Assembly (NCBI GenBank): GCA_032622095.1
Contig: CP136064.1
Location: forward strand, 131,759,129 to 131,823,128
Source of the DNA: Siphonodentalium dalli
Lineage: Eukaryota; Mollusca; Scaphopoda; Gadilida; Siphonodentaliidae
Length of the DNA stretch: 64,000 nt
Direction: 5' to 3'
In this document: one piece after another, positions 45,843 to 55,400 of the stretch
Layout of the letters: the number at the start of each line of letters is the position of its first letter
How positions within the stretch are numbered: the first letter of the stretch is position 1
Translations under genes and position numbers: made by a program
Notes under the pieces: generated by a model
What the model saw: the letters and a program-made list of their open reading frames with translations, nothing else
Told to the model about the DNA's origin: nothing
Databases searched by the model: none

Positions 45843-46241
45843 TTAACCTTTTGGCTGTTGATTCCCTATCTGACCACCTGGCGTTGACCCATTTTGAGAA
45901 CCTCGACCACCTCCTGTTGACATCCAGCCCCTTCCTCTTCCGCGGCCAGCATTGTATCTTGGTTGAGAAAAGTTTCCTCTTCCCCGGCCAAACCCAAAGT
46001 CAGGTTGAGAATGCTCCTGCGGTGGAGGCTGGTACGGTGTTGGTTGATCAAGCTTCTGCAATATCAAATCCAGCTTCTGGTCAATCTTTGCCTCCATTGT
46101 AGCTTCGAGGGATTCCAGTTTCTTGTCCATCTTCTTCTCTAGGAGATCAAATCTATCAGATCCAGAGTCAGATTGAACCACGTGGTGCTGAGCTTTGGAC
46201 TTCCCAGTTGAGAATGAAGTCGATGACGAATGAACACTCAA
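45843..46241 (-). pseudogene. gag: Gag C-terminal part: coiled coil and RG-rich tail
   Basis: A frame of 132 codons, one register away from the capsid-encoding frame upstream. It has a serine-rich start, a heptad-like segment (FDLLEKKMDKKLESLEATME), then a glutamine/proline stretch and an arginine-glycine-rich tail (GFGRGRGNFSQ, AGRGRGRGW) in the place where many Gag proteins have a CCHC knuckle. The RG tail would bind RNA. It stops with TAA at 45843-45845. Just before it, CCA AAA GGT allows an AAA-to-AAA slip by -1 into the pol frame, which is open there. Confidence 0.8.
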
Positions 46242-46932
46242 ATATGGTGTCGTATTTGTGGCGTGTTTGGCTTTTCAGCTGTTCCGAACAAAGGGACGAA
46301 AAGAATTTGTGCCGTAACAAGTCATTCTTCGCTACACGATCCACATTTCCACATTCTATGGCAGTCTCCAGAGTAGTTTCAAGTCGACATCCAAAAGCTG
46401 TCACCGATTCTCCTGACTGCTGCGTAGAATTAAAATGTTCTTGCATCACCATGCCATTAGAGGAAACTTCCCCAAAATGGGTATCTAGTTTCTCCAGAAG
46501 ACGTACAACTGTGGCGCGCTCTCCTAGAGGAATGATCACTTGACGTGCCATACCACGAAGAAAACGACGAATAGCCTGCAACAAACAACTATCAGAAATG
46601 TCAGGATCACTTTGAAGGCATCTTATCTCATAACACCATTCACGATATGTGACATCACCTTTCTGCGGTGGATCCTCACCTGAGAAACTAGATATTTTAG
46701 GTACCGGTACAAAAGTACTAACTGGCTTACCAAATGACTGATAGCTACCAGGACTTGCTCCTGGCGATTTGCTTTTGTTGCCATTTAATTTGTTGATCGT
46801 CGCAAGTAAATTTTGCAATGGCGTCTTTGGTATATCTTGTTGTGTATCTTCAGTCTTGACTAGTATGTTATACTTACCAGAGGCTTGTAATGCCCTAAGC
46901 ATGTCTTCTTCTGACATACTAGTGTCACCCAT
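46168..46932 (-). pseudogene. gag: Gag N-terminal and capsid part
   Basis: 254 codons beginning MGDTSMSEEDMLRALQASGK. The capsid-like part has FSGEDPPQKGDVTYREWCYE (about residues 80-99), then 'LLQAIRRFLRGMARQVI' and 'LLEKLDTHFG'. From family knowledge this pattern is like the Gag capsids of Ty3/gypsy elements related to the PNMA family. The protein would assemble the particle around the element's RNA. The frame runs into a TGA at 46168 after about 25 codons that overlap the next piece in another register, so a one-base indel near 46240 or a programmed shift separates it from the RG-rich tail. Confidence 0.88.
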
Positions 46933-49179
46933 GACTATGTCAAATCAAAACAATATATCTGCAAATAATTTCACAGAGAAAAAAATATCTCTGTCTACGG
47001 TACCGATATTTATCGGCGAGAAATAAAAATAGCTGTAATTGAGAGTATCACGCTAAATATAGCAGGAATATTGACGAAAAATGTATCGTCCCTGACGATT
47101 TATGGTCTGAAAATAATTATTGACGAAACAGTATTGTTGAATCCAGTCACTACTCACAACATAATCTGAAATGTTTGCTAATCAAACGACAGATGCAAAT
47201 AGAAAACCTATGTTATCAAAGTTATTCCTATACAATAACAAATACCTGAAACATCGATTATAGTGAATCTGATTTTATCTCGGAAATTCTGAAAAATAAG
47301 AATTCAATCGGAGACAAACACATATTCAGGCAACCAAAAGGTAAGAATAATTTGCGGTGGATGATCTGAAAAATCTACAACTCTCCTATTTTCAATGCAC
47401 TGCGGCAATTGAAAGATGAATAAATTTTCAAAGATGCAAGCGCAGCTGAAATATAAATCTGAAATAATAAACAGCAGTAAACACTGACATACAATTGCTA
47501 ATCAAACACACAAGTGCGAGAGAAAAGTGCAGGGGTTGGAATCTAACCCACAAAGAATTTTCACACACCTTGCAACGTGCTTACAGACACCGAACTCGCT
47601 CACTAGTGACGCGATACATGCTGGGAGAGTTAAATGTGAACTGCAAACCTAAACGGGAAAAAAAGGGAGCTAAGCTACAAAAGACCAATGTTAGTCGGTG
47701 CGGAAAAGACGGCGAAAAAAAATATCAAAGTCCAAAGTGGCCCAAAAAATGTGGAAAATTTTGAATTTAAACCTATTTTATTCCTAACTATAAGTTTGAT
47801 CAGACGCACAGGTTAAAATAACACAATAATTCCACCGGTGGAAAAAATCAAATCCATTTTGTCAATTTGAAATTGCAAAATCATAAAATAAATATTGATT
47901 GATAAATGTCACTTTAAATCTCAATCAAATTCAATCAATGCATGTGAAAAAAATAAACATTTCAGATAAATAATGAAATATAAATAAAGTTATTTCATGC
48001 CACAAATGTACATTTAGGAATGAAACATATCACTATAAGTCAAACCAGTGATAAAGTGAATCCAAACAATCATTGACTGTCACTATCAGTATTCATCAAA
48101 GTATTCTTCACTACGAACTTTCCACAAACACAACCCGCGGGTTATCGAAATCACCGAAAAGTGACGTCACGATCCGGAATTCCAGAATCTATAATTAGAA
48201 CGCCAACTTCCGGTTAGCTCAAACTAAAGTACCGGGCAACAGTTATGACATCATATGATACAAAGAACACTTCCGGTGCTATTACTGTTCAGGTGATCGA
48301 AATAAGTACCGGGCATCTCCAGGGATGGATCCAGGGATTTTTTGGGGACACCTGTTTTGGGACCATGATATGCCAAAGGCATATCCCGAGGGCCATAGGC
48401 CCGAGATGGGGTTAGGTACGGGAGGGGGTCGCCCCACTCCTTAGGTGCAGCATTAAAGATCCCGCATAAGAAAATGCACTGGCTTACAAGGTCAAGATAA
48501 AGGCCAATGTATTATCTTGTATATGCGAGGCTCCTTAGATGGGAGACTCTCATTTATATAAGAGAATGCATTGGCACAGGATTTTTGCAAAATTTCAAGA
48601 AGCCCCAGTCATGAAAGGGTTAAAATATTTCTCACTGGACACTTGATTAAGCAAATAAAGGCTCTATATCAACTGTATATTGATGATTTGCATTGCATGT
48701 TGTTGAATTATAATAGAAGATTTCCTTCAAAATATAGAAAATTCAGCTTTAATAAAACTATCCACTTGCAATTTGGGGACATTTAGGCCACCAGAGTTTG
48801 GGCGCCCAAACCTGTAACAGGTATCAAAAGAGCCCTGGATCCTTCCCTGGGCATCTCAGTTCTCTGGGAGAGGGGTCTATTTTAACGTTATGTTACCTTT
48901 ATATAGTCTGTACACAACGCTTCCAGTTTACCATATATCTGAGAATGAAACACACTAACACTTCCTCAGAATCACACAGTATCCTTCTCCCATGTCTTCA
49001 AACGTTGAATAGAATAGATGAGATAACTTCTCGATCCGTCTGCAGTCTGTAGTAACACACACAACAGCCGATTTCTCCGAAAACGATGTTGAAAGCAAAG
49101 CTTACCCCGAGCGATTCACCTCGCGGCGAATCAGGGACATCGAGTTCTTCTCTGAAATCGCTGATTTTATCACTTTAAG
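46933..49179 (-). other. Long leader of the gypsy element (~2.25 kb), no gene seen
   Basis: Between the primer site and gag. It has no long frame in the sense orientation. At about 48314-48540 there is a distinct block (ATGCCAAAGGCATATCCCGA, GGGCCATAGGCCCGAGATGG, then AGGGGGTCGCCCCACTCC), rich in small palindromes. It may be a separate small insertion. Leaders this long are unusual but known in LTR elements. Confidence 0.6.
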
Positions 49180-49197
49180 GTCCCATATCGGGCGCCA
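49180..49197 (-). promoter_or_regulatory. Primer binding site, tRNA-Lys-like
   Basis: TGGCGCCCGATATGGGAC on the minus strand begins four bases from the 5' LTR. It matches the well-known tRNA-Lys primer site of retroviruses at 15 of 18 positions as I recall that sequence. The three differences are central. A host tRNA with a matching 3' end would confirm the primer. Confidence 0.75.
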
Positions 49198-49201
49198 AGT
49201 T

Positions 49202-49652
49202 TGTTATACAGCTGGATCTAAGATTTCGTAGAGTCCAACAACAAAGTAATTGGGTCGATAAAGTGTATTTTAAAAAGTATAAACTTCAACATAATTATCA
49301 CAGCACAGCCAATATAATAAACCACATATAAAAGATAATCCTTAAAAATGAAATTCGCATTTCATTTAACCATAGAATCTCAAACGGGTAAATCAATATT
49401 GTGCGTCTGTCTATTTCAAAAGCTAATTACTGAATCACCCCCGGACTGCGCTAATTTTCCCGCCAGTAACAGGTGAGTGCTAATCAGTGTGCAGATGACA
49501 CAATCATTCATGCTCGCTCTCACGCGCATACACACTGACACACATTTTAGTTAACCCATAACATGCTGAAATAACAATGCAGGACGCGCGCAACTATCAT
49601 GATCCATAAAAGAAGCAGTTTACTAAAACAGATAAAAACGGCACCTATAACA
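49202..49652 (-). repeat. 5' LTR of the gypsy element
   Basis: 451 bp, the same ends as the other LTR, followed on the plus strand by TCTA, which is also found at 41602-41605. It would contain the element's promoter, but no TATA box can be assigned with confidence. Confidence 0.95.
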
Positions 49653-49656
49653 TCTA

Positions 49657-50170
49657 TATATGGCACTAGCTGGTGGACCCGACTTCGTGCGGGCTGTTTC
49701 CCCTCTGCTTTTCGGCGAATTGCGCTATCTGACCTTGAATTGACCATTTTTAAGGTCAAGGTCAGGTCGAGGTCACGATTTGACCCGTCCAAAACACTCC
49801 CCGGACAAAAGTAACCCTATGTATCAAATGTTGTCGAAATCCCGTCAATATTCGTGATTTGACCTTGAATTGACAATTTTGAAGGTCAAGGTCAGGTCGG
49901 GGTAACGATTTGACCCGTCCAAAACACTCCCCGGACAAAAGTACCCATGGGTATCAAATTTCGTCGAAATCCGTCCGTTTTACCCGATTTGACCTGGAAT
50001 TGACCTTTTGAAGGTCAAGGTCAGGTCAAAGTCACGATTTGACCCTTCCAAAACACTCCCTGGACAAAAGTAACCGTAGGTATCAAATTTCGTCAAAATC
50101 CGCCCTGCAGTTTTCCCGGCCATAGCTAACAGACAAACAACAAACAGACAGAAGTCCCAAAATATATAGT
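49657..50170 (+). repeat. Modular repeat: GACTTCGTGCGGGC head, four AGGTCA-type units, CAGACAGA tail
   Basis: The head 'CACTAGCTGGTGGACCCGAC' is followed by about three repeats of ~128 bp. Each has 'TTGACCTTGAATTGACCATT', 'AAGGTCAAGGTCAGGTCG', 'GGTCACGATTTGACCCGTCC', 'AAAACACTCCCCGGACAAAA' and 'GTATCAAATTTCGTCGAAAT'. The block ends 'CATAGCTAACAGACAAACAA', 'CAGACAGAAGTCCC' and AAAATATATAGTAGACTAG. This head-core-tail order recurs on both strands of the window. Confidence 0.85.
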
Positions 50171-50172
50171 AG

Positions 50173-50465
50173 ACTAGCCGATGAGCCCGACGTTGTCCGG
50201 GCTATTCAAAAACCAAATTTCAAGTCGATAGCTCCACCCGTTTCCGAGATCTGGTCTGCGCATGCGCGAAGCCGGCGTCGCACGGGCTCGGCGACATGAT
50301 AAAATTCGAATCCGGGGCAAGATACATTCACATAGCAAATTTCAAGTCGATAGCTCCACCCGTTTCCGAGATCTCGTCTGCGCATGCGCGAAGCTGGCGT
50401 CACACGGGCTCGGCGACCCGATAAAATTCGTATCCGGGGCAAGATACATTCACATACCAATTTGT
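50173..50465 (+). repeat. 122-bp module array, two units, with NRF-1-like sites
   Basis: The head 'CTAGCCGATGAGCCCGACG' is followed by 'TTGTCCGGGCTATTCAAAAA', then two units of 'CAAATTTCAAGTCGATAGCT', 'CCACCCGTTTCCGAGATCT', 'TCTGCGCATGCGCGAAGC', 'GTCGCACGGGCTCGGCGAC', 'GATAAAATTCGTATCCGGGG' and 'CAAGATACATTCACATA'. Open frames run through it on both strands but change register from unit to unit, so it is not read as a gene. Confidence 0.88.
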
Positions 50466-50925
50466 ATTCAATGAGTTAATTCTGCCTTTTTAATTTTTTG
50501 ATTTAATTTTTTGTTTTTCAATGAGTTAATTCTGCCTTTTTAATCAAGAGAAATGATGGTACCCGTCCCTAAAAGAGGTATGATTTACGGTACATCGGGC
50601 GGAAACGACAGACATAAGAATCACACAACACGCATTTTTTGTTTTTCAATGAGTTAATTCTGCCTTTTTAATCAAGAGAAATTATGGTACCCGTCCCTAA
50701 AAGAGGTATGATTTAAGGTGACCCGATGGAATTCTCCCCCCCCTTCCTAAGAACGACAGACATAAGAATCACACAACACGCATTTTTTTGGTACCCGTCC
50801 CTAAAAGAGGTATGATTTGATGAAAATCTCCCCCGTTTCTAGGAACGACAGACATAAGAATCACACGACACGCATTTGTTGTTTTCCAATGAGTTAATTC
50901 TGCCTTTTTAATCAAGATGAATGCA
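50466..50925 (+). repeat. ~130-bp module, three units of 'GAGTTAATTCTGCCTTTTTAA'
   Basis: Units share 'TTTTTCAATGAGTTAATTCT', 'AATCAAGAGAAAT', 'GGTACCCGTCCCTAAAAGAG', 'GTATGATTTA' and 'CGACAGACATAAGAATCACA'. The same module recurs at 53550-54320, 60260-60560 and 63240-63320. Confidence 0.8.
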
Positions 50926-51164
50926 TTCCGCCGTTCCGGTGCGTTTTGCATCCGTAGTTTCGTACGCATAGGTGACCGTTTAGCAACGCCGATGCACTAA
51001 AGAGCGTTACTCGGTTAACAACGCCAAATTTGGTCAATATAAAGAGCGTGACTGTCTTAACCCTTACAGTGCCGAGGACGGTGATTTTGATGATTGGGAG
51101 TGGAGAACGGGTGCTCTGAGCTTCTCCAAAACGCCGCGACGACGATTCCCGTGGGTTTTTATTA
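50926..51164 (+). repeat. 'AACGCTCTTTA..GTGGAGAACGGGTGCT' module
   Basis: Phrases such as 'CAGTGCCG..GGTGATTTTGAT', 'GATTGGGAGTGGAGAACGGG', 'TGCTCTGAGCTTCTCCAAAA' and 'CCCGTGGGTTTTTA' recur at 51900-52005, 53100-53355, 55640-55780, 56320-56480, 61320-61440 and 63540-63700. This is a dispersed module that usually precedes a 'GAAATTTGAGCTCGAT..GTTTTCGATTCTAT' tail. Confidence 0.75.
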
Positions 51165-51570
51165 AAAAACCCAAATTTCAAGTCGATAGCTCTACCCGTT
51201 TCCGAGATCTGGTCTGCGCATGCGCGAAGCTGGCGTCGCACGGGCTCGGCGACCCGATAAAATTCGTATCCGGGGCAAGATACATTCACATACCAAATTT
51301 CAAGTCGATAGCTCCACCCGTTTCCGAGATCTCGTCTGCGCATGCGCGAAGCTGGCGTCGCACGGGCTCGGCGACCCGATACAATTCGTATCCGGGGCAA
51401 GATACATTTACATAGCAAATTTCAAGTCGATAGCTCCACCCTTTTCCGAGATCTCGTCTGCATATGCGGGCGCAGCACGGGCTCGCCAATACGACAACGT
51501 CCACCGCCTGGACAAACTACATACACGTACCAAGTTTCGTCCCGATCGGTCGAGAATCGTAGATTTGTAT
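51165..51570 (+). repeat. 122-bp module array, three units, then tail
   Basis: CAAGTCGATAGCT starts at 51179, 51301 and 51423, an exact 122-bp period twice. The third unit switches to a 'GCACGGGCTCGCCAATACGA' ending and continues 'CAAACTACATACACGTACCA' and 'AGTTTCGTCCCGATCGGTCG'. The tail has repeated ACATACAAAC and ends TTCAAAATATATATGAGACT. Confidence 0.9.
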
Positions 51571-51624
51571 TAATGACATACATACAAACATACAAACATA
51601 CAAACAGAGGTCTTCAAAATATAT

Positions 51625-51815
51625 ATGAGACTAGCCGATGAGCCCGACGTTGTCCGGGCTATTCAAAAAACAAATTTCAGGTCGATAGCTCCACCCGTTT
51701 CCGATATCTCGTCTGCGCATGCGCGAAGCGGGCGCCGCATGGGCTCGCCAATACGACAACGTCGCCCGCCTGGTCAAACTACACACACGTACCAAGTTTC
51801 GTCCCGATCGCAATT
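51625..51815 (+). repeat. 122-bp module, single unit with head and tail
   Basis: Head 'CTAGCCGATGAGCCCGACG', one core unit with TGCGCATGCGCG, then the alternative ending 'CAAGTTTCGTCCCGATCG'. Confidence 0.85.
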
Positions 51816-52100
51816 ATATTGCAGAAATGTTGTAAGAGTACTATGGCCCGTAAATAAACGCTCTTTATAGCGATGCGTCAAAAACAAACGCTCATTAAAT
51901 TATCACTTGATTAACCACCGCAGTGCCGTTTTTGTGAATGAGAGTGGAGAACGGGTGGTCTGAGCTTCTCCAAAACGCGACGCCGACGGTGTCCGTGGGA
52001 TTTTACCTTTGGATAGGAAGTTTGGTCTCGATCGGTCAACCCGTTTTCGATTCTATAAAGGACATACAGACAGACAGACAGAGGTCTTCAAAATATATAT
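51816..52100 (+). repeat. 'AACGCTC..GTGGAGAACGGG' module with CAGACAGACAGA tail
   Basis: Another copy of the module described at 50926. It ends 'GGACATACAGACAGACAGAC' and 'TCTTCAAAATATATATGAGA'. Confidence 0.7.
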
Positions 52101-52400
52101 GAGACTAGCAGGTTAGCCCGCCACTGGCGTGGTTCGTCTCATGGCATTGTTCGAAAAAGCAATTGCAACAGCTTCAGAGACACGTGTGCTGCACCTAGGT
52201 GTAAAATTTCGTCGAAATCCACCAGTTTTATACGACTTGACCTTGAATTGATCATTTTCAAGGTCAAGGTCAGGTCTGGGTCACAATTTGACCCGTCCAT
52301 GTCACCTCCCGCACAAAAGTACCCATAGGTAGCAAGTTTCAGCTCAATCGGTTCGAGTCTATAAAGGACACGCACATATAGATCATTTGTGGTACCCGTT
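52101..52400 (+). repeat. 'CTAGCAGGTTAGCCCGCC' head with AGGTCA core
   Basis: Head 'CTAGCAGGTTAGCCCGCCAC', core with 'TTGACCTTGAATTGATCATT' and 'AAGGTCAAGGTCAGGTC', then 'AGCAAGTTTCAGCTCAATCG' and 'GAGTCTATAAAGGACACGCA'. Confidence 0.8.
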
Positions 52401-52970
52401 TGAAGGTCAAGGTCACTTCGACCCTATACAAGTTTCCCCCATTCATTGGAACCCCTAAGTACGAAATTAAGTACGAAATTTCGTCTCGAGACAGGGGGAG
52501 GGGGGGTCGGAAAAAAATTTCAGGCACGTATGGCATTTTTTCCCTTTCGATCATTTTTTGTACCCACCCACCCCCACCGCCAAATTTTTTTCCGTTTTCG
52601 GCAGTTTTTTCCGACCATTTTTTGACACCCACCCCCCCTTTTAACACTAAAACAGAGATTTGCGGGGGGAAATTCACTGTAAACAGCTGTATATGAATTT
52701 CTGTGCATACTATTTATCATGGATGTTAACATGGACATGTAAATAGGAATGAGTCATTTTGAGGTCATTCGGCCAAAAAAACATGGCTGCCAGCGGCCAT
52801 CTTGGATTTCAAAATTTGCAACAAAATACAACACGATAACTGCCTGCAGTCAGTTTACAGTTAGAATTACATTATTTCTCTTATTCAAAGTGGTTTTGAA
52901 GCCCAACTCATTGCCAAAACACTAAAAAACAAGCAGGAAATTTTTAGTTGCGGACAAAATTGCTTGTTTG
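52401..52970. other. Low-complexity C/T-rich spacer
   Basis: Two G or C-rich runs (52494-52508 and 52625-52640) and T-rich text between them. One 'GGCTGCCAGCGGCCATCTTG' phrase of the AAGATGGC family lies at 52784-52803. No gene. Confidence 0.5.
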
Positions 52971-53410
52971 ACCACCCACCTACCCCGGCATATGTGCCGG
53001 ATTTTTTTTTTCACCCCCCCCCCACTGCTCGAGACGGTCAATGGTGCCGTATTTATACTCGTTGTGTATATAGACGCTCTTTATCAACGACACTGCGGAT
53101 ACGAACACTCTTTAACTATCAACGCGATTAACTCCACAGTGCCGTTTTTTTGTGACTGAGAGTGGAGAATGGGTGCTGGGAGCGAGACGGTCAATGGAGC
53201 CGTATTTATACTCGTCGTGTATATAGACGCTCTTTATCAACGACACTGCGGATACGAACGCTCTTTAACTATCAACGCGATTAACCCCACAGTGCCGTTT
53301 TTGTGACTGAGCTTCTCCAAAACGCCGAGACGACCATTCCCGTGGGTTTTTACCATTAGATGGGAAGTTTGAGCCCAATCGGTCCAGCCGTTTTCGAGTC
53401 TATAGAGGAC
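52971..53410 (+). repeat. Tandem copy of the 'GACGCTCTTTATCAACG' module
   Basis: 'GAGACGGTCAATGG.GCCGTA', 'TTATACTCGT.GTGTATATAG' and 'CGCTCTTTATCAACGACACT' occur twice (about 53031 and 53184), about 153 bp apart. The stretch ends 'GGTCCAGCCGTTTTCGAGTC'. Confidence 0.75.
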
Positions 53411-53473
53411 AAATATACACATATACACATATATATATATATAGCTATATATATATATATATATATATACGGA
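53411..53473. repeat. AT-dinucleotide microsatellite
   Basis: A (TA)n-type tract of about 60 bp in the tail region of the preceding module, next to 'ACGGAAGTCTCAAAATATAT'. Confidence 0.85.
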
Positions 53474-53489
53474 AGTCTCAAAATATATA

Positions 53490-54600
53490 GTATAGCCTAG
53501 CAGGTTAGACCGCCACTGGCGGCGTTGGTCCGAAACATGACATTTTTTTGGCTTTTCAATGAGTTAATTGTGCCTTTTTAATCAAGAGAAATTATGGTAC
53601 CCGTCCCTAAAAGAGTTAAGGTACATCGGGCGGAAAGAACTGACCCGGTGAAAAATTGTTTAATCAAGAGGAATTATGATACCTGTCCCTAAAAGAGGTA
53701 TGCCAACTATGTCGTTGTTGTTGGCATTCACGGCTTGGGACCACCCGAAAAATCTCCCATTGCCGTAAAGAGCAAATAGCATTTTTGTGTGTTTTCTCGC
53801 CAAAAAGTCGTTGTTGTTTGCATTCACGGCTTGGCGAGTCCAACAACGTCGTTGTTGTTGGCATTCACGGCTTGAGGCAGTGGAAGTCCCGTCAGATTCT
53901 GGGACGTATCACAGTGCCTCGTATTTACTAAATTTTAGCAGCCATATAAGCTGCGTTCTCGCCAACGTCGTTGTTGGCATTCACGGCTTGGCGAGTCCAA
54001 CACTGTCGTTGTTGTTGGCATTCACGGCCTAAAAGAGGTATGATTTAAGGTACAAACTGACCCAATGAAAATTTCCCCGTTCCTAGGAACGACAGACATA
54101 AGAATCACACAACACGCATTTTTTAATGAGTTAATTCTGTCTTTTCAATCAAGAGGAATTATGATACCCGTCCCTAAAAGAGGTATGCCAACGATGTCGT
54201 TGTTGTTGGCATTCACGACTTGGGGCAACACGCATTTTCTAATGAGTTAATTCTGTCTTTTTAATCAAGAGGAATTATGATACCCGTCCCTAAAATAGGT
54301 ATGCCAACGATGTCGTTGTTGTTGGCATTCACGGCTTGGTGACCACCCGAAAATACTTGCCCGAAGATTCTCACATTGCCGTAAAGAGAAAATTAGCATT
54401 GTGTAGATTTAGTAATTTGAACTAATTATTTTCTCGCCAACAATGTCGTTGTTGTTGGCATTCACGGCTTGGGATTGACCCCCCACCTTTACGAGATGGT
54501 CAAAGGAGAAGGCAGTGGAAGTCCCGTCAGATTCAGGGACGTATCGCACTGCCTGGTTTACTAAATTTTAGCAGCCATATAACGTGCGTGAGTTAGCACG
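53490..54600 (+). repeat. Tandem array with 'GTCGTTGTTGTTGGCATTCACGGC' units
   Basis: Units share TGTCGTTGTTGTTGGCATTC followed by ACGGCTTGG, 'AATGAGTTAATTCTGTCTTT', 'AATCAAGAGGAATTATGATA' and 'CCCGTCCCTAAAAGAGGTAT'. The GCCAAC..GTTGGC ends of the first phrase are complementary and could form a small hairpin. At least eight copies occur between 53710 and 54475. Short plus-strand frames here are by-products. Confidence 0.85.
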
Positions 54601-55105
54601 AATTGAGGGGTGTAAGTTTAGAGCTTGTTTATATGAAAATATGTATCGAAAATAGACTAAGATTTTCAGCCGTAACAAGAAATGTATATATGAGAAAATG
54701 TAAATTCTATATTTTGGAAGGTATTAGTAAGTTTTGGCTCAACGGGTTTAGCAGTTTGAAGTGAATATGGATATAAAAATATACATATACAGATATAAAA
54801 AATGTAGAGTTACACCTCTTGGATCGCGAGCGAATCGATAGCGAAGCCCATCGTATCGAAACGAATGTCGCACGTTAAGGGTCAAGGAGTGCTCAGAGCT
54901 TGTCCAAAATGCGACGTGGACGACCCCCGTGGGTTTTACCCTTATATACGAAATTTGAGCTCGATCCGACCAGTCGTTTTCGATTCTATGAAGTACCCAC
55001 ATATATACACATATATATACGGAAGTCTCAAAATATATAGTACTAGCAGGTTAGCCCGCCACTGGCGGCATTCGTCTCATGGCTTTGTTTCAGAAACATG
55101 ACATT
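54601..55105 (+). repeat. 'GAGTTAGCACGAAT..GGGTGTAAGTTTAG' module with tail and a new head
   Basis: Matches 61105-61525 closely ('AGCACGAATTGAGGGGTGTA', 'GACTAAGATTTTCAGCCGTA', 'ATGAGAAAATGTAAATTCTA'). It ends with the ACATATATACACATATATAT tail and a 'CTAGCAGGTTAGCCCGCC' head at 55043. Confidence 0.8.
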
Positions 55106-55400
55106 TTATAAATTTAACCAAATTTCAAGTCGATAGCTCCACCCGTTTCCGAGATCTGGTCTGCGCATGCGCGAAGCTGGTGTCGCACGGGCTCGGCGAC
55201 CCGATAAAATTCGTATCCGGGGCAAGATACATTCACATAGCAAATTTCAAGTCGATAGCTCCAACAGTTTCCGAGATCTCGTCTGCGCATGCGCTGCACG
55301 GGTGTCGCAAGGGCTCGCCAATACGACAACGACGACCACCTGGTCAAAGTACACTCACGTACCAAGTTTCGTCCCGATCGGTCGAGGTGTTGGTATCTGA
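55106..55400 (+). repeat. 122-bp module array, two units
   Basis: Two units at about 55118 and 55240, the second with the 'CTCGCCAATACGACAACG' ending. NRF-1-like cores lie at 55160 and 55283, the second with one mismatch. Confidence 0.88.

Larger units (their letters stand above)
41606..49652 (-). mobile_element. Ty3/gypsy-type LTR retrotransposon, complete structure, defective coding
   Basis: It has 451-bp terminal repeats with TGTTATA..TATAACA ends, a TCTA duplication on both sides (41602-41605 and 49653-49656), a primer binding site, a long leader, gag, pol and a polypurine tract, all oriented on the minus strand. The pol order is protease, reverse transcriptase, RNase H, integrase, which is the Ty3/gypsy order. 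No envelope-like frame is seen. The LTRs differ at about six of 451 positions, so insertion was recent. Coding lesions: a frame change in gag, an amber codon between RNase H and integrase, a frameshift in the integrase, and a second amber codon after it. It could move only with help from an intact relative. Confidence 0.95.

Noticed and set aside
42182-46932. Envelope gene or recent exogenous virus
   Set aside because: There is no frame between integrase and the 3' LTR and no signal peptide or membrane segment. The element has only gag and pol.
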